Notes under the pieces: generated by a model | What the model saw: only the letters and a program-made list of their open reading frames with translations | The model's database searches: none | Told to the model about the DNA's origin: nothing | Made by a program: the position numbers and the translations under genes | Source: Salinicola endophyticus | Lineage (GTDB): Bacteria > Pseudomonadota > Gammaproteobacteria > Pseudomonadales > Halomonadaceae | NCBI RefSeq assembly: GCF_003206575.1 | Contig: NZ_PZJO01000010.1 | Span: 1 to 32,984 of the forward strand | Direction of reading: 5' to 3' | DNA: 32,984 nt | Shown here: positions 8,615 to 18,640 of the stretch, piece after piece | Layout: the number at the start of each line of letters is the position of its first letter | Numbering within the stretch: the first letter of the stretch is position 1

Positions 8615-8917
8615 ATGGCGATACGCGCTTCGCTGCTAGAGCAGATCTACACCGTGGTGGCGCAGGTTCCGGCCGGCCGCGTGACCACCTATGGACGTAT
8701 TGCCGGGATGACCGAGGGTGCCACCGCGCGCCTGGTGGGTACGGCCATGCGTCAGCTCCCCGCCGGCCACGCGCTGCCCTGGCACCGGGTGATCAACGCT
8801 ACCCGGCGGGTCGCCGATCATGGCGGTGCCAGTGAGCAGCAGCGTCTGCTGCGCGAAGAGGGCGTGGTGTTCGATGGTGCCGGTCGCGTACCGGCCCGGT
8901 TGCTGTGGCCGGATTAG
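8615..8917 (+). CDS. Alkyltransferase-like protein (ATL/YbaZ type)
   Basis: This 100-aa protein matches the C-terminal DNA-binding domain of O6-alkylguanine-DNA alkyltransferase. The acceptor motif PCHRV is PWHRV here, with Trp in place of the reactive Cys. That is the diagnostic change of ATL proteins, which flip out O6-alkylguanine and hand it to nucleotide excision repair instead of repairing it. The helix-turn-helix/arginine-finger region GTAMRQLP is intact. Single-domain length is normal for ATLs. It is transcribed away from the amidotransferase-like gene, with starts 59 bp apart. Confidence 0.88.
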   Translation: MAIRASLLEQIYTVVAQVPAGRVTTYGRIAGMTEGATARLVGTAMRQLPAGHALPWHRVINATRRVADHGGASEQQRLLREEGVVFDGAGRVPARLLWPD

Positions 8918-9131
8918 CTATCCTCGATGCTGGGTCGACCATGCCGGTGAGCGGCGCGTCTGGTGCGCCGCCTCATGCCCCCGGCTGCTATCGCCCAAGG
9001 CCTGGCCGTTCAGGTCTCTCTGCCTGCGGTCACTCGGCCACGCTCACTCGTCTGGATTCACGCTTGTCAGTTCACTCGTTCAGGTTCTATTACCGCGTGC
9101 GATGCGTCGCCGCTGTCACTCTGGAGTTCCG

Positions 9132-9722
9132 ATGTCCAACCCCGCTGCCAGTTTCAATCAGCGCCTGCGCGCGCTCAATCCGCGCCAGCGTCTCGCCTTC
9201 ATGGCCGCGCTGTGCGAGCGCCTCACGCCCAACTACACGCTCTACGCCGGTGTGAGTCATCTGGGCGACCCCAATGTGCTCTACAACGTGCTCGATCTGG
9301 TGTGGGAGCGGTTACAAATCAAGAGCGCCAAGATCGACTTCGACAAGCAGGCCGAGAAGCTGGCGGCGGTGGAGCCACCGGAGGAGGACGATAGCTTCGG
9401 CGCACGGCGCGCCACCGAGAGCATCATGGCATTGACCACGCTGTTGGATGCGCTGCGTAGCGAGGCGCCGGAGGCAGTTCTCGAGGTGAGCCAGGTGTCG
9501 CGCAACGGTGTGCGCGCCTATATCGAGATGATCGATGGCAGCGAAGATTCGGAGCGTCTGAACGTGCTGTTTCGCGAACATGAGCTGATGCAGGACGAGC
9601 GTGACTATCAGGATGCGGTGCTGGAAGCGGTCGAGGAGGACCCGAATGTCGAGGCGCTCCGCGAGCTGCGCACGCTGGGACGCAATCAGGGTATCAGCAA
9701 CCTGGGGCTGAGCCTGGATTGA
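9132..9722 (+). CDS. YjaG/DUF416 family protein
   Basis: This 196-aa acidic protein matches the YjaG (DUF416) family by its N-terminal LAFMAALCERLTPNY and the central RRATESIMALTTLLDAL. It looks cytosolic and mostly helical, without signal peptide or membrane segment. The function of the family is not established as far as I know. CTGGAG lies 5 bases before the chosen ATG; longer upstream starts run through poor-quality sequence. The 214-bp gap before it shows no further gene. Confidence 0.8.
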   Translation: MSNPAASFNQRLRALNPRQRLAFMAALCERLTPNYTLYAGVSHLGDPNVLYNVLDLVWERLQIKSAKIDFDKQAEKLAAVEPPEEDDSFGARRATESIMALTTLLDALRSEAPEAVLEVSQVSRNGVRAYIEMIDGSEDSERLNVLFREHELMQDERDYQDAVLEAVEEDPNVEALRELRTLGRNQGISNLGLSLD

Positions 9723-9864
9723 GGCGAGGCGGCCATTGGCGCGAAACGCGCTTGAAAAGGCGCTACATTAGTATCTGTGAGGCGATTGGGGCGCGGAGCG
9801 CGCCCGCCGGAAAGCGATAACATCGGCCGTGCCGCGCATGGCCAGACGTTCAAGGAGGAACTGC

Positions 9865-10641
9865 ATGTCTCATCGTGTGGCGCTCGGCGCCCTCATGCTG
9901 GCTACCCTGGTGCTGAGCGGCTGCCAGAGCCTCTCCGGCTGGCGCCAGGACCCGCTGCGTACCGAAGCGGTGGTGAAGACGGCCCATGAACCGGGGTGCG
10001 AGGGCGACGCCTGTGCCGTGGTCGAGGCCGACTATCTGCGCTTCCCTGAGTCGCCCGAGCTGTCGGCGCTGCTGCAGAAGCGGCTCTTTGCGCTGGCCAG
10101 CGGCCTCAGTGACGACCCCAATGGCAGCGCGATCGGCCGTGCGACGTCGTTCGACGATTTCGCCGGGCAGGTCTTCGCTGCTGCCAAGGAGGCGCGCCGC
10201 GAGGTGCCGGAGCTGCCGGGATATGCCGCCGATCTCGACGCCAAGGTGATCGCGGACCACGATGATCTGCTGGTCATCGAGCTCGACGGCTATCTGTTCA
10301 GCGGCGGTGCCCACGGCCTGCCGCTGACCCAGTATCTGGTCATCGACCGCGATACCCGCGAGCCGGTCTCACTGGCCGAGATGCTCAAGCCCGGCCAACG
10401 CGCCGCCTACGACGCGGCACTGGCGCGTGCCCATCAACGCTGGCTGCAGACGGATCAGGCCCAAGGGCTATCCGCCCAGCAGTGGCCATTCGTCATCTCC
10501 GAGAACGTGGCACCGCTGAAGGACGCCCTGGCGGTCAAGTATCAGGTCTACGATCTGGCGCCCTACGCCGTGGGCCAGCCGGTGCTGACCATCCCCTATG
10601 CCGATCTCGGGGGCATCTTCCGCCCGCGCTATCTGCCCTGA
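9865..10641 (+). CDS. Lipoprotein with DUF3298/RsiV-like domain
   Basis: The 258-aa precursor has a signal peptide ending in the lipobox LVLSGC (C20). The mature part resembles DUF4163/DUF3298 (RsiV-like) proteins: an N-terminal alpha/beta segment, then FSGGAHGLPLTQYLVIDRD (about 146-164), and the typical ending in an I-P-Y motif (LTIPYADL). It is probably an envelope lipoprotein that binds an unknown ligand; RsiV in Bacillus binds lysozyme, but the role in Gram-negatives is not settled. AAGGAGGAA lies 5 bases before the ATG, an unusually strong ribosome site. Confidence 0.78.
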   Translation: MSHRVALGALMLATLVLSGCQSLSGWRQDPLRTEAVVKTAHEPGCEGDACAVVEADYLRFPESPELSALLQKRLFALASGLSDDPNGSAIGRATSFDDFAGQVFAAAKEARREVPELPGYAADLDAKVIADHDDLLVIELDGYLFSGGAHGLPLTQYLVIDRDTREPVSLAEMLKPGQRAAYDAALARAHQRWLQTDQAQGLSAQQWPFVISENVAPLKDALAVKYQVYDLAPYAVGQPVLTIPYADLGGIFRPRYLP

Positions 10642-10704
10642 GCGGTGCGCCCGCACTGCATCGAAGCACATCTCACGACACAGAAACACACCGCACCAAC
10701 GCAA

Positions 10705-10732
10705 GCGCCGCGACCCGATCGGGTCGCGGCGC
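10705..10732. terminator. Perfect 28-bp palindrome between convergent genes
   Basis: GCGCCGCGACCC (10705-10716), central GATC, GGGTCGCGGCGC (10721-10732). It lies between the convergent DUF3298 lipoprotein gene and hisF, so it probably serves as a bidirectional terminator, although neither side has a clear T-run. Confidence 0.6.
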
Positions 10733-10778
10733 TGTTCGTCACGCCGCCCTTGCGGCTGCGGCGCAGGTCTTGCCGCGC

Positions 10779-11552
10779 TCAGAGCCGCATTTCGATCCCG
10801 TGCTCGGCCATGTAGCGTTTGGCGTCGGGGATGGTGTACTCACCAAAGTGGAAGATGCTGGCGGCCAGCACCGCATCGGCACCGCCTTCCTTCACGCCGG
10901 CGACCAGATGGTCGAGGTTGCCGACACCGCCGGAGGCGATCACCGGCACCTCCACCGCATCGCTGATCGCGCGGGTCACGCCGAGATCGAAGCCGACCTT
11001 GGTGCCATCGCGATCCATGCTGGTCAGCAGTAGTTCACCGGCGCCGTAGTCGACCATCTTGCGTGCCCACTCGACGGCATCCAGCCCGGTGGGTCGACGG
11101 CCGCCGTGGGTGAAGATCTCCCAGCGCGGCGGTTCGCCCTCGGCGCTGACCCGCTTGGCGTCGATCGCCACCACGATGCACTGGCTGCCGAAGCGCTCGG
11201 CGGCCTCGCGGACGAAGTCCGGGTGGGTCACCGCAGCGGTATTGATCGAGATCTTGTCGGCGCCGGCGTTGAGCATGGTGCGAATATCTTCGCAGCGGCG
11301 GATGCCGCCACCCACGGTGAGCGGGATGAACACCTCGCCGGCGATGCGTTCGACCATCTCCACCGTGGTGCCGCGGTCCTCGTGGCTGGCGGTAATGTCG
11401 AGGAAAGTGATCTCGTCCGCGCCCTGCTGGTTGTAGCGCTTGGCGATCTCCACCGGATCACCGGCGTCGCGGATGCCGACGAAGTTGACGCCCTTGACCA
11501 CGCGGCCGGCATCGACATCGAGACACGGGATGATGCGCTTGGCGAGGGTCAT
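10779..11552 (-). CDS. hisF: Imidazole glycerol phosphate synthase, cyclase subunit
   Basis: The 257-aa TIM barrel uses ammonia from HisH to close the imidazole ring, giving IGP and AICAR. The N-terminal [19 protein letters not shown] contains the catalytic Asp (D12), and VVAIDAK in the second half contains the other. Phosphate-binding loops GGGIR and ASGG are present. It is the last gene of hisBHAF; its ATG overlaps the hisA stop by 4 bp (ATGA), which couples their translation. Confidence 0.97.
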   Translation of the reverse strand: MTLAKRIIPCLDVDAGRVVKGVNFVGIRDAGDPVEIAKRYNQQGADEITFLDITASHEDRGTTVEMVERIAGEVFIPLTVGGGIRRCEDIRTMLNAGADKISINTAAVTHPDFVREAAERFGSQCIVVAIDAKRVSAEGEPPRWEIFTHGGRRPTGLDAVEWARKMVDYGAGELLLTSMDRDGTKVGFDLGVTRAISDAVEVPVIASGGVGNLDHLVAGVKEGGADAVLAASIFHFGEYTIPDAKRYMAEHGIEMRL

Positions 11553-12307
11553 GCGCGGCCTCCCCGGGCAGTGCCGCGGATCTCGTCGCTCAGCGCCTGG
11601 GCCTGGGCCACGTCGAGTGAGCCTTCATAGATGGCGCGGCCGGTGATGGCGCCGATGATGCCCTCGTCGGCGACCTCGGCCAGGGCGCGAATGTCGTCCA
11701 GGTTGGTGACGCCGCCGGAGGCGATCACCGGCAGGCCGCCATCGCGGGCCAGCGCGGCGGTTGCCTCGACGTTGACGCCTTGCATCATGCCGTCGCGGGC
11801 GATATCGGTGTAGACGATCGAGGTCACGCCGTCGTCGGCGAAGCGCTTGGCCAGATCGACCGCCTTGAGCGTGGAGACTTCGGCCCAGCCGTCGGTGGCG
11901 ACGAAACCGTCGTTGGCATCGAGCCCGACGATCACGTGGCCGGGAAACTGCCGGCACATCTCGCCGACGAAGGCCGGCTCCTTCACCGCCTTGGTGCCGA
12001 TGATGACATAGCTGACCCCGGCGGCGAGGTAGTGTTCGATGGTCTCGGCATTGCGGATGCCACCGCCGATCTGGATCGGCAGATCGGGATAGGCGCGGGC
12101 GATGGCAGTGACCGCTTCACCGTTGACCGGCTTGCCTTCGAAGGCGCCGTTGAGATCGACCAGGTGCAGGCGGCGGGCGCCGGCTTCCACCCAGCGTGCG
12201 GCCATGGCCACCGGATCGTCACCGTAGGCGGTGGCGTCGTCCATGCGGCCCTGCTTGAGACGCACGCATTGGCCGTCCTTGAGATCGATGGCGGGAATCA
12301 CCAGCAT
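11549..12307 (-). CDS. hisA: ProFAR isomerase (phosphoribosylformimino AICAR-P isomerase)
   Basis: The 252-aa TIM barrel carries out the Amadori rearrangement of ProFAR to PRFAR. The N-terminal [12 protein letters not shown] contains catalytic D8, the second Asp is in VGLDAND, and the phosphate loops are IGGGIR and IASGG. The open frame extends upstream into non-homologous sequence; the ATG at 12307 gives the exact family start. It sits 100 bp after hisH and overlaps hisF. Confidence 0.97.
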   Translation of the reverse strand: MLVIPAIDLKDGQCVRLKQGRMDDATAYGDDPVAMAARWVEAGARRLHLVDLNGAFEGKPVNGEAVTAIARAYPDLPIQIGGGIRNAETIEHYLAAGVSYVIIGTKAVKEPAFVGEMCRQFPGHVIVGLDANDGFVATDGWAEVSTLKAVDLAKRFADDGVTSIVYTDIARDGMMQGVNVEATAALARDGGLPVIASGGVTNLDDIRALAEVADEGIIGAITGRAIYEGSLDVAQAQALSDEIRGTARGGRA

Positions 12308-12407
12308 GTCGTCGAATCCTCTGCGTGTCGGCCAGCGCGAGCGCGGCTGGCACATGATCGGTGGGGCGGGGACGGCGCGCGCTGGCGGCGTCCCGGGCGC
12401 TGCGCGC

Positions 12408-13049
12408 TCAGGGCGCCCAGTTGACGAAGTTTTCCAGCAGCTGCAGGCCGTCGCGGGCGCTCTTCTCGGGGTGGAACTGCACCGCGAAGACGCAGCCACG
12501 GCCAGTGGCCACGTGGGCCTCGACGCCGGCGTAGTGGGTCGAGCCGAAGACGTCGTCCGGGCTGGCGGCGTCGACATAGTAGCTGTGCACGAAGTAGAAG
12601 CGCGCGCCATCGTCGATGCCCTGCCACAGCGGGTGGGCGTGGTGCTGAGCGACCCGGTTCCAGCCCATGTGCGGCACCTTCAAGCGCTCGCCGTCCGGCC
12701 CCACCAGCTGCTGGCCGAAGTGACGCACGCGTCCGGGCAGGAAACCGAGGCAGTCGATGCCGCCATTCTCGTCGCTGTGTTCGAACAGCATCTGCTGGCC
12801 GACGCAGATCCCCAGGAGCGGCTTCTGCTGGGCGTCGAGCAGCTCGCTGACCAGCCCGCGCAGCTCGCTGCGTTCGAGTTCGCCCATGCAGTCGCGGATC
12901 GCACCCTGGCCCGGCAGCACCAGCCGCGAGGCGCCGCGAATCGCGCGCGGGTCGCTGGTCACCACCACGTTCTCGTGGGTGACGTGCTCGAGCGCCTTGG
13001 CCACGGAGTGCAGGTTGCCCATGCCGTAGTCGATTACCGCAATCGTCAT
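12408..13049 (-). CDS. hisH: Imidazole glycerol phosphate synthase, glutaminase subunit
   Basis: This 213-aa class I amidotransferase frees ammonia from glutamine and channels it into HisF. The start [16 protein letters not shown] is typical, the nucleophile is C82 in GICVGQQ, and the His-Glu pair is in [16 protein letters not shown] lies about 7 bases before the ATG. In contrast to the amidotransferase-like protein at 7911-8555, the catalytic triad is complete. Confidence 0.97.
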   Translation of the reverse strand: MTIAVIDYGMGNLHSVAKALEHVTHENVVVTSDPRAIRGASRLVLPGQGAIRDCMGELERSELRGLVSELLDAQQKPLLGICVGQQMLFEHSDENGGIDCLGFLPGRVRHFGQQLVGPDGERLKVPHMGWNRVAQHHAHPLWQGIDDGARFYFVHSYYVDAASPDDVFGSTHYAGVEAHVATGRGCVFAVQFHPEKSARDGLQLLENFVNWAP

Positions 13050-13101
13050 CGTGCGCTCCTCGTAGAATCGGTGACAGCCGCCGGGCGGGCGGCGGGCGCC
13101 A

Positions 13102-13695
13102 TCACAGGCTGCCCTTGGTCGACGGCAATTGGCCGGCCATGCGCGGGTCCGCTTCCACCGCAGCACGCACCGCGCGGCCGAAGGCCTTGAAGATGGTCTC
13201 CGCCTGGTGGTGGGCGTTGAACCCCTTGAGGTTGTCGATGTGCAGGGTCACCTGGGCGTGGTTGACGAAACCCTGGAAGAACTCCCAGCACAGCTGGGTA
13301 TCGAAGCGGCCGATGCTGGCGCGAGTGAACTCGACGTCCATGAACAGGCCCGAGCGACCGGAGAAGTCGATCACCACCCGCGACAGCGCTTCGTCCAGGG
13401 GGACGTAGGCATGGCCGTAGCGGCGAATCCCGCGCTTGTCGCCGATCGCCTGGGCGAATGCCTGGCCCAAGGTGATGCCCAGATCCTCGACGGTATGGTG
13501 ATCGTCGATCTCGAGATCGCCGTTGGCCTCGATGGTGAGATCGAGCATGCCGTGACGGGCGACCTGGTCGAGCATATGGTCGAGGAAGGGGACCCCGGTC
13601 CGGCTCTCGAGACGGCCACTGCCGTCGAGATTCACGGTGACCGTGATCTGAGTCTCTTGAGTCTGGCGTGACACCGTGGCGATGCGCTGGGACAT
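13102..13695 (-). CDS. hisB: Imidazoleglycerol-phosphate dehydratase
   Basis: The 197-aa monofunctional, metal-dependent dehydratase converts IGP to imidazole-acetol phosphate. Two metal-binding repeats are visible: DDHHTVED in the N-terminal half and NAHHQAET in the C-terminal half. PFLDHMLDQ and the Ser/Lys-containing C-terminus (STKGSL) are also typical. There is no fused histidinol-phosphatase domain, unlike enteric HisB. It is the first gene of the leftward hisBHAF operon. Confidence 0.97.
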   Translation of the reverse strand: MSQRIATVSRQTQETQITVTVNLDGSGRLESRTGVPFLDHMLDQVARHGMLDLTIEANGDLEIDDHHTVEDLGITLGQAFAQAIGDKRGIRRYGHAYVPLDEALSRVVIDFSGRSGLFMDVEFTRASIGRFDTQLCWEFFQGFVNHAQVTLHIDNLKGFNAHHQAETIFKAFGRAVRAAVEADPRMAGQLPSTKGSL

Positions 13696-13734
13696 GCGTG
13701 GGGAGTCTCCCGGTAGGTGTGGCGAGAATCGGCC

Positions 13735-13740
13735 ATTATA
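13735..13740 (-). promoter_or_regulatory. Candidate -10 element of the hisBHAF promoter
   Basis: The minus strand reads TATAAT, a perfect -10 hexamer, 40 bp before the hisB start. The only -35-like hexamer (TTGTAG) is 21 bp further up, longer than the usual 17 bp, so the promoter is only tentative. No his leader peptide or attenuator is seen in the short leader. Confidence 0.4.
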
Positions 13741-14165
13741 GAGAATCGCCCCGGGCATCCGCTACAATGCGGGGATCACAGAGCGGCCTCGGCCGGGCCG
13801 CCGCGCTGACAGGGAGAGACAGGAGGCATGCCGGAAGCCGCGCGAACCAGCGATACCCTGGTGTGGTGTCACACAGAGACCCGCCACTCATATCGGCGCC
13901 TGGCGCCACCACACGGCGCTGCTCGTCGTAGCCATAGCCCCCGCTATGACGCCTCCTCGTGCCTTGCCTGGCAGCATCCTGCATCCAGTATGTCTCCGCG
14001 TCAGCTGCGGGACACCACACTCGCGACCCGCTGGCATACCGGGGGCAAGCCACAAGCGCGACCCGCTGATGTCACCGTGTCGGGCCGCCTGCGCCTGGCG
14101 CGTGGCGGGGAGCATCATCTCTTGGCCCCGCGAGCGGGCCGCGTTGTCAGGGAGGTTCGGCGCGC
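13741..14165. other. Gap between divergent hisB and asmA with no convincing gene
   Basis: About 425 bp. A small frame at 13828 has a GGAGG only one base before its ATG and codes an Arg/His/Thr-rich product without family resemblance, so I do not call it. The sequence holds the hairpin CATAGC-CCCC-GCTATG (13933-13948) and two related stretches around GACCCGC (about 13880 and 14030). It may contain the asmA promoter and leader. Confidence 0.4.
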
Positions 14166-16586
14166 ATGAAAGGATTGATCAGAGCGCTGCTCGCGGCCGT
14201 CGGCGTGCTGGGTATCGTGGTGGTGGCGGCGGTGGTCTATATCACCACCTTTTTCGATCCCAACGATCTCAAGCCGCGGCTGATCGAGGCGGTACGCGAT
14301 CAGAGTGGGCTGGAACTGAGCCTGGATGGCCCGCTGTCGTGGAGTTTCTATCCGCGCATCGGGGTCAGCGTGGCCGATGCCGAGGCCTGGCTGCCGCGCC
14401 AGTCCCACGATGACGAGCCCTTCGTCGCCTTTGACCGCGCCGAAGTGAGTGTCGCCTTCGCGCCCCTGCTGAGTGGTGATGTGTCGGTGGATGGCCTGAT
14501 CCTCGATGGCATGCGTCTCAACCTGGTGCGCGACGCCCAGGGCCGTGGCAACTGGCAGACGCTGCTCGACCGTCTCGCCCAGCGTGATGCCGCCGCCGAT
14601 AGTGGCCGCAGTGAGGCGGCCGATGGCGCTGCGACGGGCAAGGACGCCAGTGGGGCGGCCCAGGGCGCGAGCGATGGCTCGGCCGAGGGTGACAGCCAGC
14701 CGGTGGCGTTCGATATCGCCAACGTCCAGGTCGCCAACAGCCGTGTCCACTACGTCGATCCCCGGCGCCCGCTGGACGTCACGCTCTCCAATCTGTCGCT
14801 GACCAGCAGCAATGTCAGTCCGCAATCCTCGTTCCCGCTGCAGCTCTCGTTCGATGTCTCGGGGGAGCAGCCCAAGATGAGCGGCAACGTGCAGTTGAAG
14901 AGCCAGATGCGCATGGACTTGAGCGCCGGGCGCTACACCTTCGACAAGGTCACGCTCAACGGCAAGGCGCAGTTGCCCGACATCGCCGAACAGGCCCAGA
15001 GTGGCAACCTGAAGATCGCCAGCCTGGTGGCCGACACGCGCCAGCGCCAGTATCGCGCCGATGGTATCCAGCTGGGGGCGGCGTTCTCCTCGCCGGTGCT
15101 ACGGGAGTCGCCGCTGTCGCTTGATCTCAAGCTCGACGCCAGCGCCGATCTCGACGCTGCCACCGCCGAACTCGACAACGTGGCACTGACCGGCGACGAC
15201 AATCTCGATCTCAGCGGCAACGCCAAGATCACCGGACTGGATACCGACCCGCACTATCAGGGGCGGCTGAATATGGCCGCGCTCTCGCTGCGCGACTGGC
15301 TCACCCGCTTCGGTATCGATGTTCGCAGCGCCAATGACAAGGCGCTGACCTCGCTCTCACTGAGCGGCCCCTTCTCCGGTGATGCCCGGCGCATCGACTT
15401 CTCCGATCTCCAGCTCACGCTAGATCAGACCCAGCTGCGCGGGTCGTTGGGCGCGGCCTACGACGGCAGCGCGCTGGACTTCGATCTCGAGGGCGACAAG
15501 CTCGATCTCGACGCCTACCTCCCGCCGGCGGCGGCGAGCAGCGGCGCATCGGCGCAGGATGGCGCGAAGGCGTCCGACAAGGCCACCGCCTGGCTCGGCA
15601 GTCTCGGCATCGCCCCGGCGCTGGCGGCCGGCGAAGAGGCTGGGCTGCTGCCGGTGGATTGGCTCGCCCGGCTGAAGCAGGAAGGGCATCTGACGCTCGA
15701 CTCGCTCACGCTCAAGGGTGCCAAGCTCAGTGACGTGGCGCTGGCCACCAGTGGGAGCGGTGGGCGCCAGCGGATCGATTCGCTGAGTGCCAATCTCTAC
15801 GACGGCAGCGTCAAGGCCTCCAGCGCGCTCGATCTGCGCCAGCAGCCCATTAAGCTCTCCTTCACCGAGCGCCTGCAGGGGGTCCAACTGGCGCCGCTAT
15901 ACCAGGATGTGAGCGGCAAGTCCTCGCCGCTGCGGGGGACGCTCAGCCTGCAGGGCGACTTCGACTCGCGCACCAACACCCTCGCTGGGATTCAGCAGAA
16001 CCTCAACGGCCAGGCGGCGCTGCGCATCGATGACGGCGCCATGCTCGATGTCAACGTACCGAAGCAGCTGTGTACGGCCGTTGCCACACTGGAGGGCAAG
16101 CAGTCCGAGCGTGAGTGGAGCCAGGACACTGCCTTCGACCGGCTGCAGGCCACTGTGGTGGTGAAGGACGGTGTGGCCCGCAACGACGATCTCGATATCG
16201 CCATCCCCGGGGTGAGCCTGAGCGGCAAGGGAGAGGTCAACCTGGTCACCGACCGTCTCGACTACCGCGCCGCCGCGCGTCTGCAGGATACCGCCGATCA
16301 GGCCGCCTGCAGCGTCAACCCGCGTCTGGCGCGAATCGACTTCCCGATTCGCTGTCAGGGCAGTCTGACGGACGCGCCGGCTACCTGGTGCAGCTTCGAC
16401 CGCGAGGCGTTCCAGCGTTCGCTGGGGGCGCTGGCCGAGGACGAAGCCAAGCGCAAGGCCGGCAAGCGGGTCGATAAGGTGCTGGACGACAAGCTCGACG
16501 ACAAGACCCGGCGCAAGATCGACGACGCCCTGGGCGATGGCGCGTCGCAGGAGCTCGGCGACAAGATCCGAGGTCTGTTCAAATGA
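14166..16586 (+). CDS. asmA: AsmA family protein
   Basis: This 806-aa inner-membrane-anchored, mostly periplasmic protein belongs to the AsmA/TamB-like repeating beta-groove superfamily, implicated in outer-membrane biogenesis and phospholipid transport. One N-terminal membrane helix spans about residues 5-30. The AsmA N-terminal signature follows (FDPNDLKPRLIEAV and the SWSFYPRIGVSV region). A low-complexity Ala/Asp/Gly/Ser linker occupies about 145-180, and a conserved AsmA_2-like domain the C-terminal third. The end is a charged Lys/Asp-rich helix. It is longer than E. coli AsmA (about 617 aa). The order asmA-mutY-yggX is conserved in related bacteria. Confidence 0.9.
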   Translation: MKGLIRALLAAVGVLGIVVVAAVVYITTFFDPNDLKPRLIEAVRDQSGLELSLDGPLSWSFYPRIGVSVADAEAWLPRQSHDDEPFVAFDRAEVSVAFAPLLSGDVSVDGLILDGMRLNLVRDAQGRGNWQTLLDRLAQRDAAADSGRSEAADGAATGKDASGAAQGASDGSAEGDSQPVAFDIANVQVANSRVHYVDPRRPLDVTLSNLSLTSSNVSPQSSFPLQLSFDVSGEQPKMSGNVQLKSQMRMDLSAGRYTFDKVTLNGKAQLPDIAEQAQSGNLKIASLVADTRQRQYRADGIQLGAAFSSPVLRESPLSLDLKLDASADLDAATAELDNVALTGDDNLDLSGNAKITGLDTDPHYQGRLNMAALSLRDWLTRFGIDVRSANDKALTSLSLSGPFSGDARRIDFSDLQLTLDQTQLRGSLGAAYDGSALDFDLEGDKLDLDAYLPPAAASSGASAQDGAKASDKATAWLGSLGIAPALAAGEEAGLLPVDWLARLKQEGHLTLDSLTLKGAKLSDVALATSGSGGRQRIDSLSANLYDGSVKASSALDLRQQPIKLSFTERLQGVQLAPLYQDVSGKSSPLRGTLSLQGDFDSRTNTLAGIQQNLNGQAALRIDDGAMLDVNVPKQLCTAVATLEGKQSEREWSQDTAFDRLQATVVVKDGVARNDDLDIAIPGVSLSGKGEVNLVTDRLDYRAAARLQDTADQAACSVNPRLARIDFPIRCQGSLTDAPATWCSFDREAFQRSLGALAEDEAKRKAGKRVDKVLDDKLDDKTRRKIDDALGDGASQELGDKIRGLFK

Positions 16587-16608
16587 GGCCTGCCACTGGC
16601 CAGTTCCC

Positions 16609-16634
16609 GCGCCGACATCTTGTCGGCGCCTTGC
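16609..16634 (+). terminator. Strong hairpin between asmA and mutY
   Basis: GCGCCGACA (16609-16617) pairs perfectly with TGTCGGCGC (16621-16629) around a TCT loop. Only two T follow directly (CTTGCTATT), so it may attenuate rather than fully stop transcription into mutY. Confidence 0.55.
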
Positions 16635-16673
16635 TATTACCCGCTGTCGTCATCCGCTGACCCGAGGTGCCGT

Positions 16674-17759
<1,086 letters not shown>

Positions 17760-17773
17760 ACCCGGAGTGACCC

Positions 17774-18046
17774 ATGGCACGCACCGTATTCTGCCGCAAG
17801 TACCAGCAGGAGCTCGAAGCTCTGCCGTTTCCACCGCTGCCCGGCGCCAAAGGCCAGGAGATCCAGCAGAACGTCTCCAAGCGCGCCTGGGAAGAGTGGC
17901 AGGCCCAGCAGACCCGACTGATCAACGAGAAGCATCTCAACATGCTCGATCCTGAGTCGCGTGCCTACCTGATGGAGCAGATGGAGCGCTTCTTCGACAA
18001 TCAGGAGACCGACCACGCCGAGGGCTACGTGCCGCCGAGCCAGTGA
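17774..18046 (+). CDS. yggX: Fe(2+)-trafficking protein YggX
   Basis: The 90-aa cytosolic protein protects Fe-S clusters from oxidation and is regularly encoded next to mutY, itself an Fe-S enzyme. The N-terminal ARTVFCRKYQQELEAL contains the conserved Cys, and WQAQQTRLINEKHLNM matches the family. It has full family length. It likely shares the mutY transcript and is followed by an A/T hairpin. Confidence 0.95.
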   Translation: MARTVFCRKYQQELEALPFPPLPGAKGQEIQQNVSKRAWEEWQAQQTRLINEKHLNMLDPESRAYLMEQMERFFDNQETDHAEGYVPPSQ

Positions 18047-18060
18047 TTTCGGTGGGGTCG

Positions 18061-18079
18061 AAAAAGATCCCATCTTTTT
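18061..18079 (+). terminator. A/T-rich hairpin after yggX
   Basis: AAAAAGAT (18061-18068), CCC, ATCTTTTT (18072-18079) form a perfect 8-bp dyad 15 bp after the yggX stop. It may be a weak terminator. Because it ends only 12 bp before the tRNA -35 box, it may also act as an AT-rich UP-like region. Confidence 0.5.
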
Positions 18080-18091
18080 GAAATAAAAGGC

Positions 18092-18120
18092 TTGACCCGT
18101 GAAAGGCTTACTGGTTTAAT
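18092..18120 (+). promoter_or_regulatory. Promoter of the tRNA operon
   Basis: TTGACC (-35, 18092-18097) and TTTAAT (-10, 18115-18120) are separated by exactly 17 bp, with transcription expected near 18127. The following bases (TCGTCCCC) include a GC-rich discriminator, the feature associated with growth-rate and ppGpp control of stable RNA promoters. Confidence 0.75.
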
Positions 18121-18137
18121 TCGTCCCCGTTGGCAAG

Positions 18138-18213
18138 GGCCAGATAGCTCAGTTGGTAGAGCAGGGGATTGAAAATCCCCGTGTCGGCGGTTCGATTCCG
18201 TCTCTGGCCACCA
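18138..18213 (+). tRNA. tRNA-Phe (GAA)
   Basis: The 76-nt cloverleaf has acceptor GGCCAGA/TCTGGCC, anticodon GAA in the loop TTGAAAA, the T-arm GGTTCGATTCC-type sequence, A73 and an encoded CCA. First gene of the Phe-Gln-Thr cluster. Confidence 0.97.
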
Positions 18214-18219
18214 CGCTGC

Positions 18220-18294
18220 TGGGGTATCGCCAAGTGGTAAGGCACCGGTTTTTGGTATCGGCATTCCCAGGTTCGAATCCTGGTACCCCAGCCA
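18220..18294 (+). tRNA. tRNA-Gln (TTG)
   Basis: The 75-nt cloverleaf has acceptor TGGGGTA/TACCCCA with the unpaired-style first base typical of bacterial tRNA-Gln, anticodon TTG in loop TTTTGGT, the T-arm CCAGGTTCGAATCCTGG, G73 and an encoded CCA. Confidence 0.96.
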
Positions 18295-18315
18295 TTTGCC
18301 AACCTCTCTATGCTC

Positions 18316-18391
<76 letters not shown>

Positions 18392-18410
18392 GAGCTTAGA
18401 GATTGATTTA

Positions 18411-18458
18411 CAAGGCTTTTTTAGCCTTGAAGATAACCGCCCTCAAGGCGGTTTTTTT
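18411..18458 (+). terminator. Double hairpin terminator of the tRNA operon
   Basis: CAAGGCT/AGCCTTG (18411-18417 and 18423-18429) has a five-T loop. It is followed by AACCGCC/GGCGGTT (18435-18441 and 18447-18453) with a seven-T run (18452-18458). The second hairpin is a textbook intrinsic terminator. Confidence 0.88.
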
Positions 18459-18504
18459 GTGTCTGCGTAGTAGGCCCGCGTAGCAGACGTCCCACCGTAT
18501 TGCT

Positions 18505-18564
18505 GACCCGACCCGACCCGACCCGACCCGACCCGACCCGACCCGACCCGACCCGACCCGACCC
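18505..18564. repeat. Pentanucleotide tandem repeat (GACCC)x12
   Basis: Twelve uninterrupted, perfect copies of GACCC span 60 bp between the tRNA terminator and the 3' end of the TSUP exporter gene. A minus-strand frame can be read through it as a Gly/Val/Ser/Arg repeat, but it belongs to no recognisable gene. Perfect identity suggests recent slippage. Confidence 0.95.
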
Positions 18565-18640
18565 ATGAGAGAGGCTGAGCCGATCGGGCGAGCGTGCGCG
18601 TCTGCTTGGGATCTGAGCCGCCGGCGGGGCGGCCGTGCGG

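Noticed and set aside
13828..14169. A 113-aa frame between hisB and asmA
   Set aside because: Its GGAGG is only one base from the ATG, the product is Arg/His/Thr-rich without family features, and several overlapping frames are equally open.
18408..18640. Coding extension through the GACCC repeat on the minus strand
   Set aside because: The frame gives a Gly/Val/Ser/Arg repeat and overlaps the exporter gene out of frame; the exporter itself ends at 18641 with normal family length.
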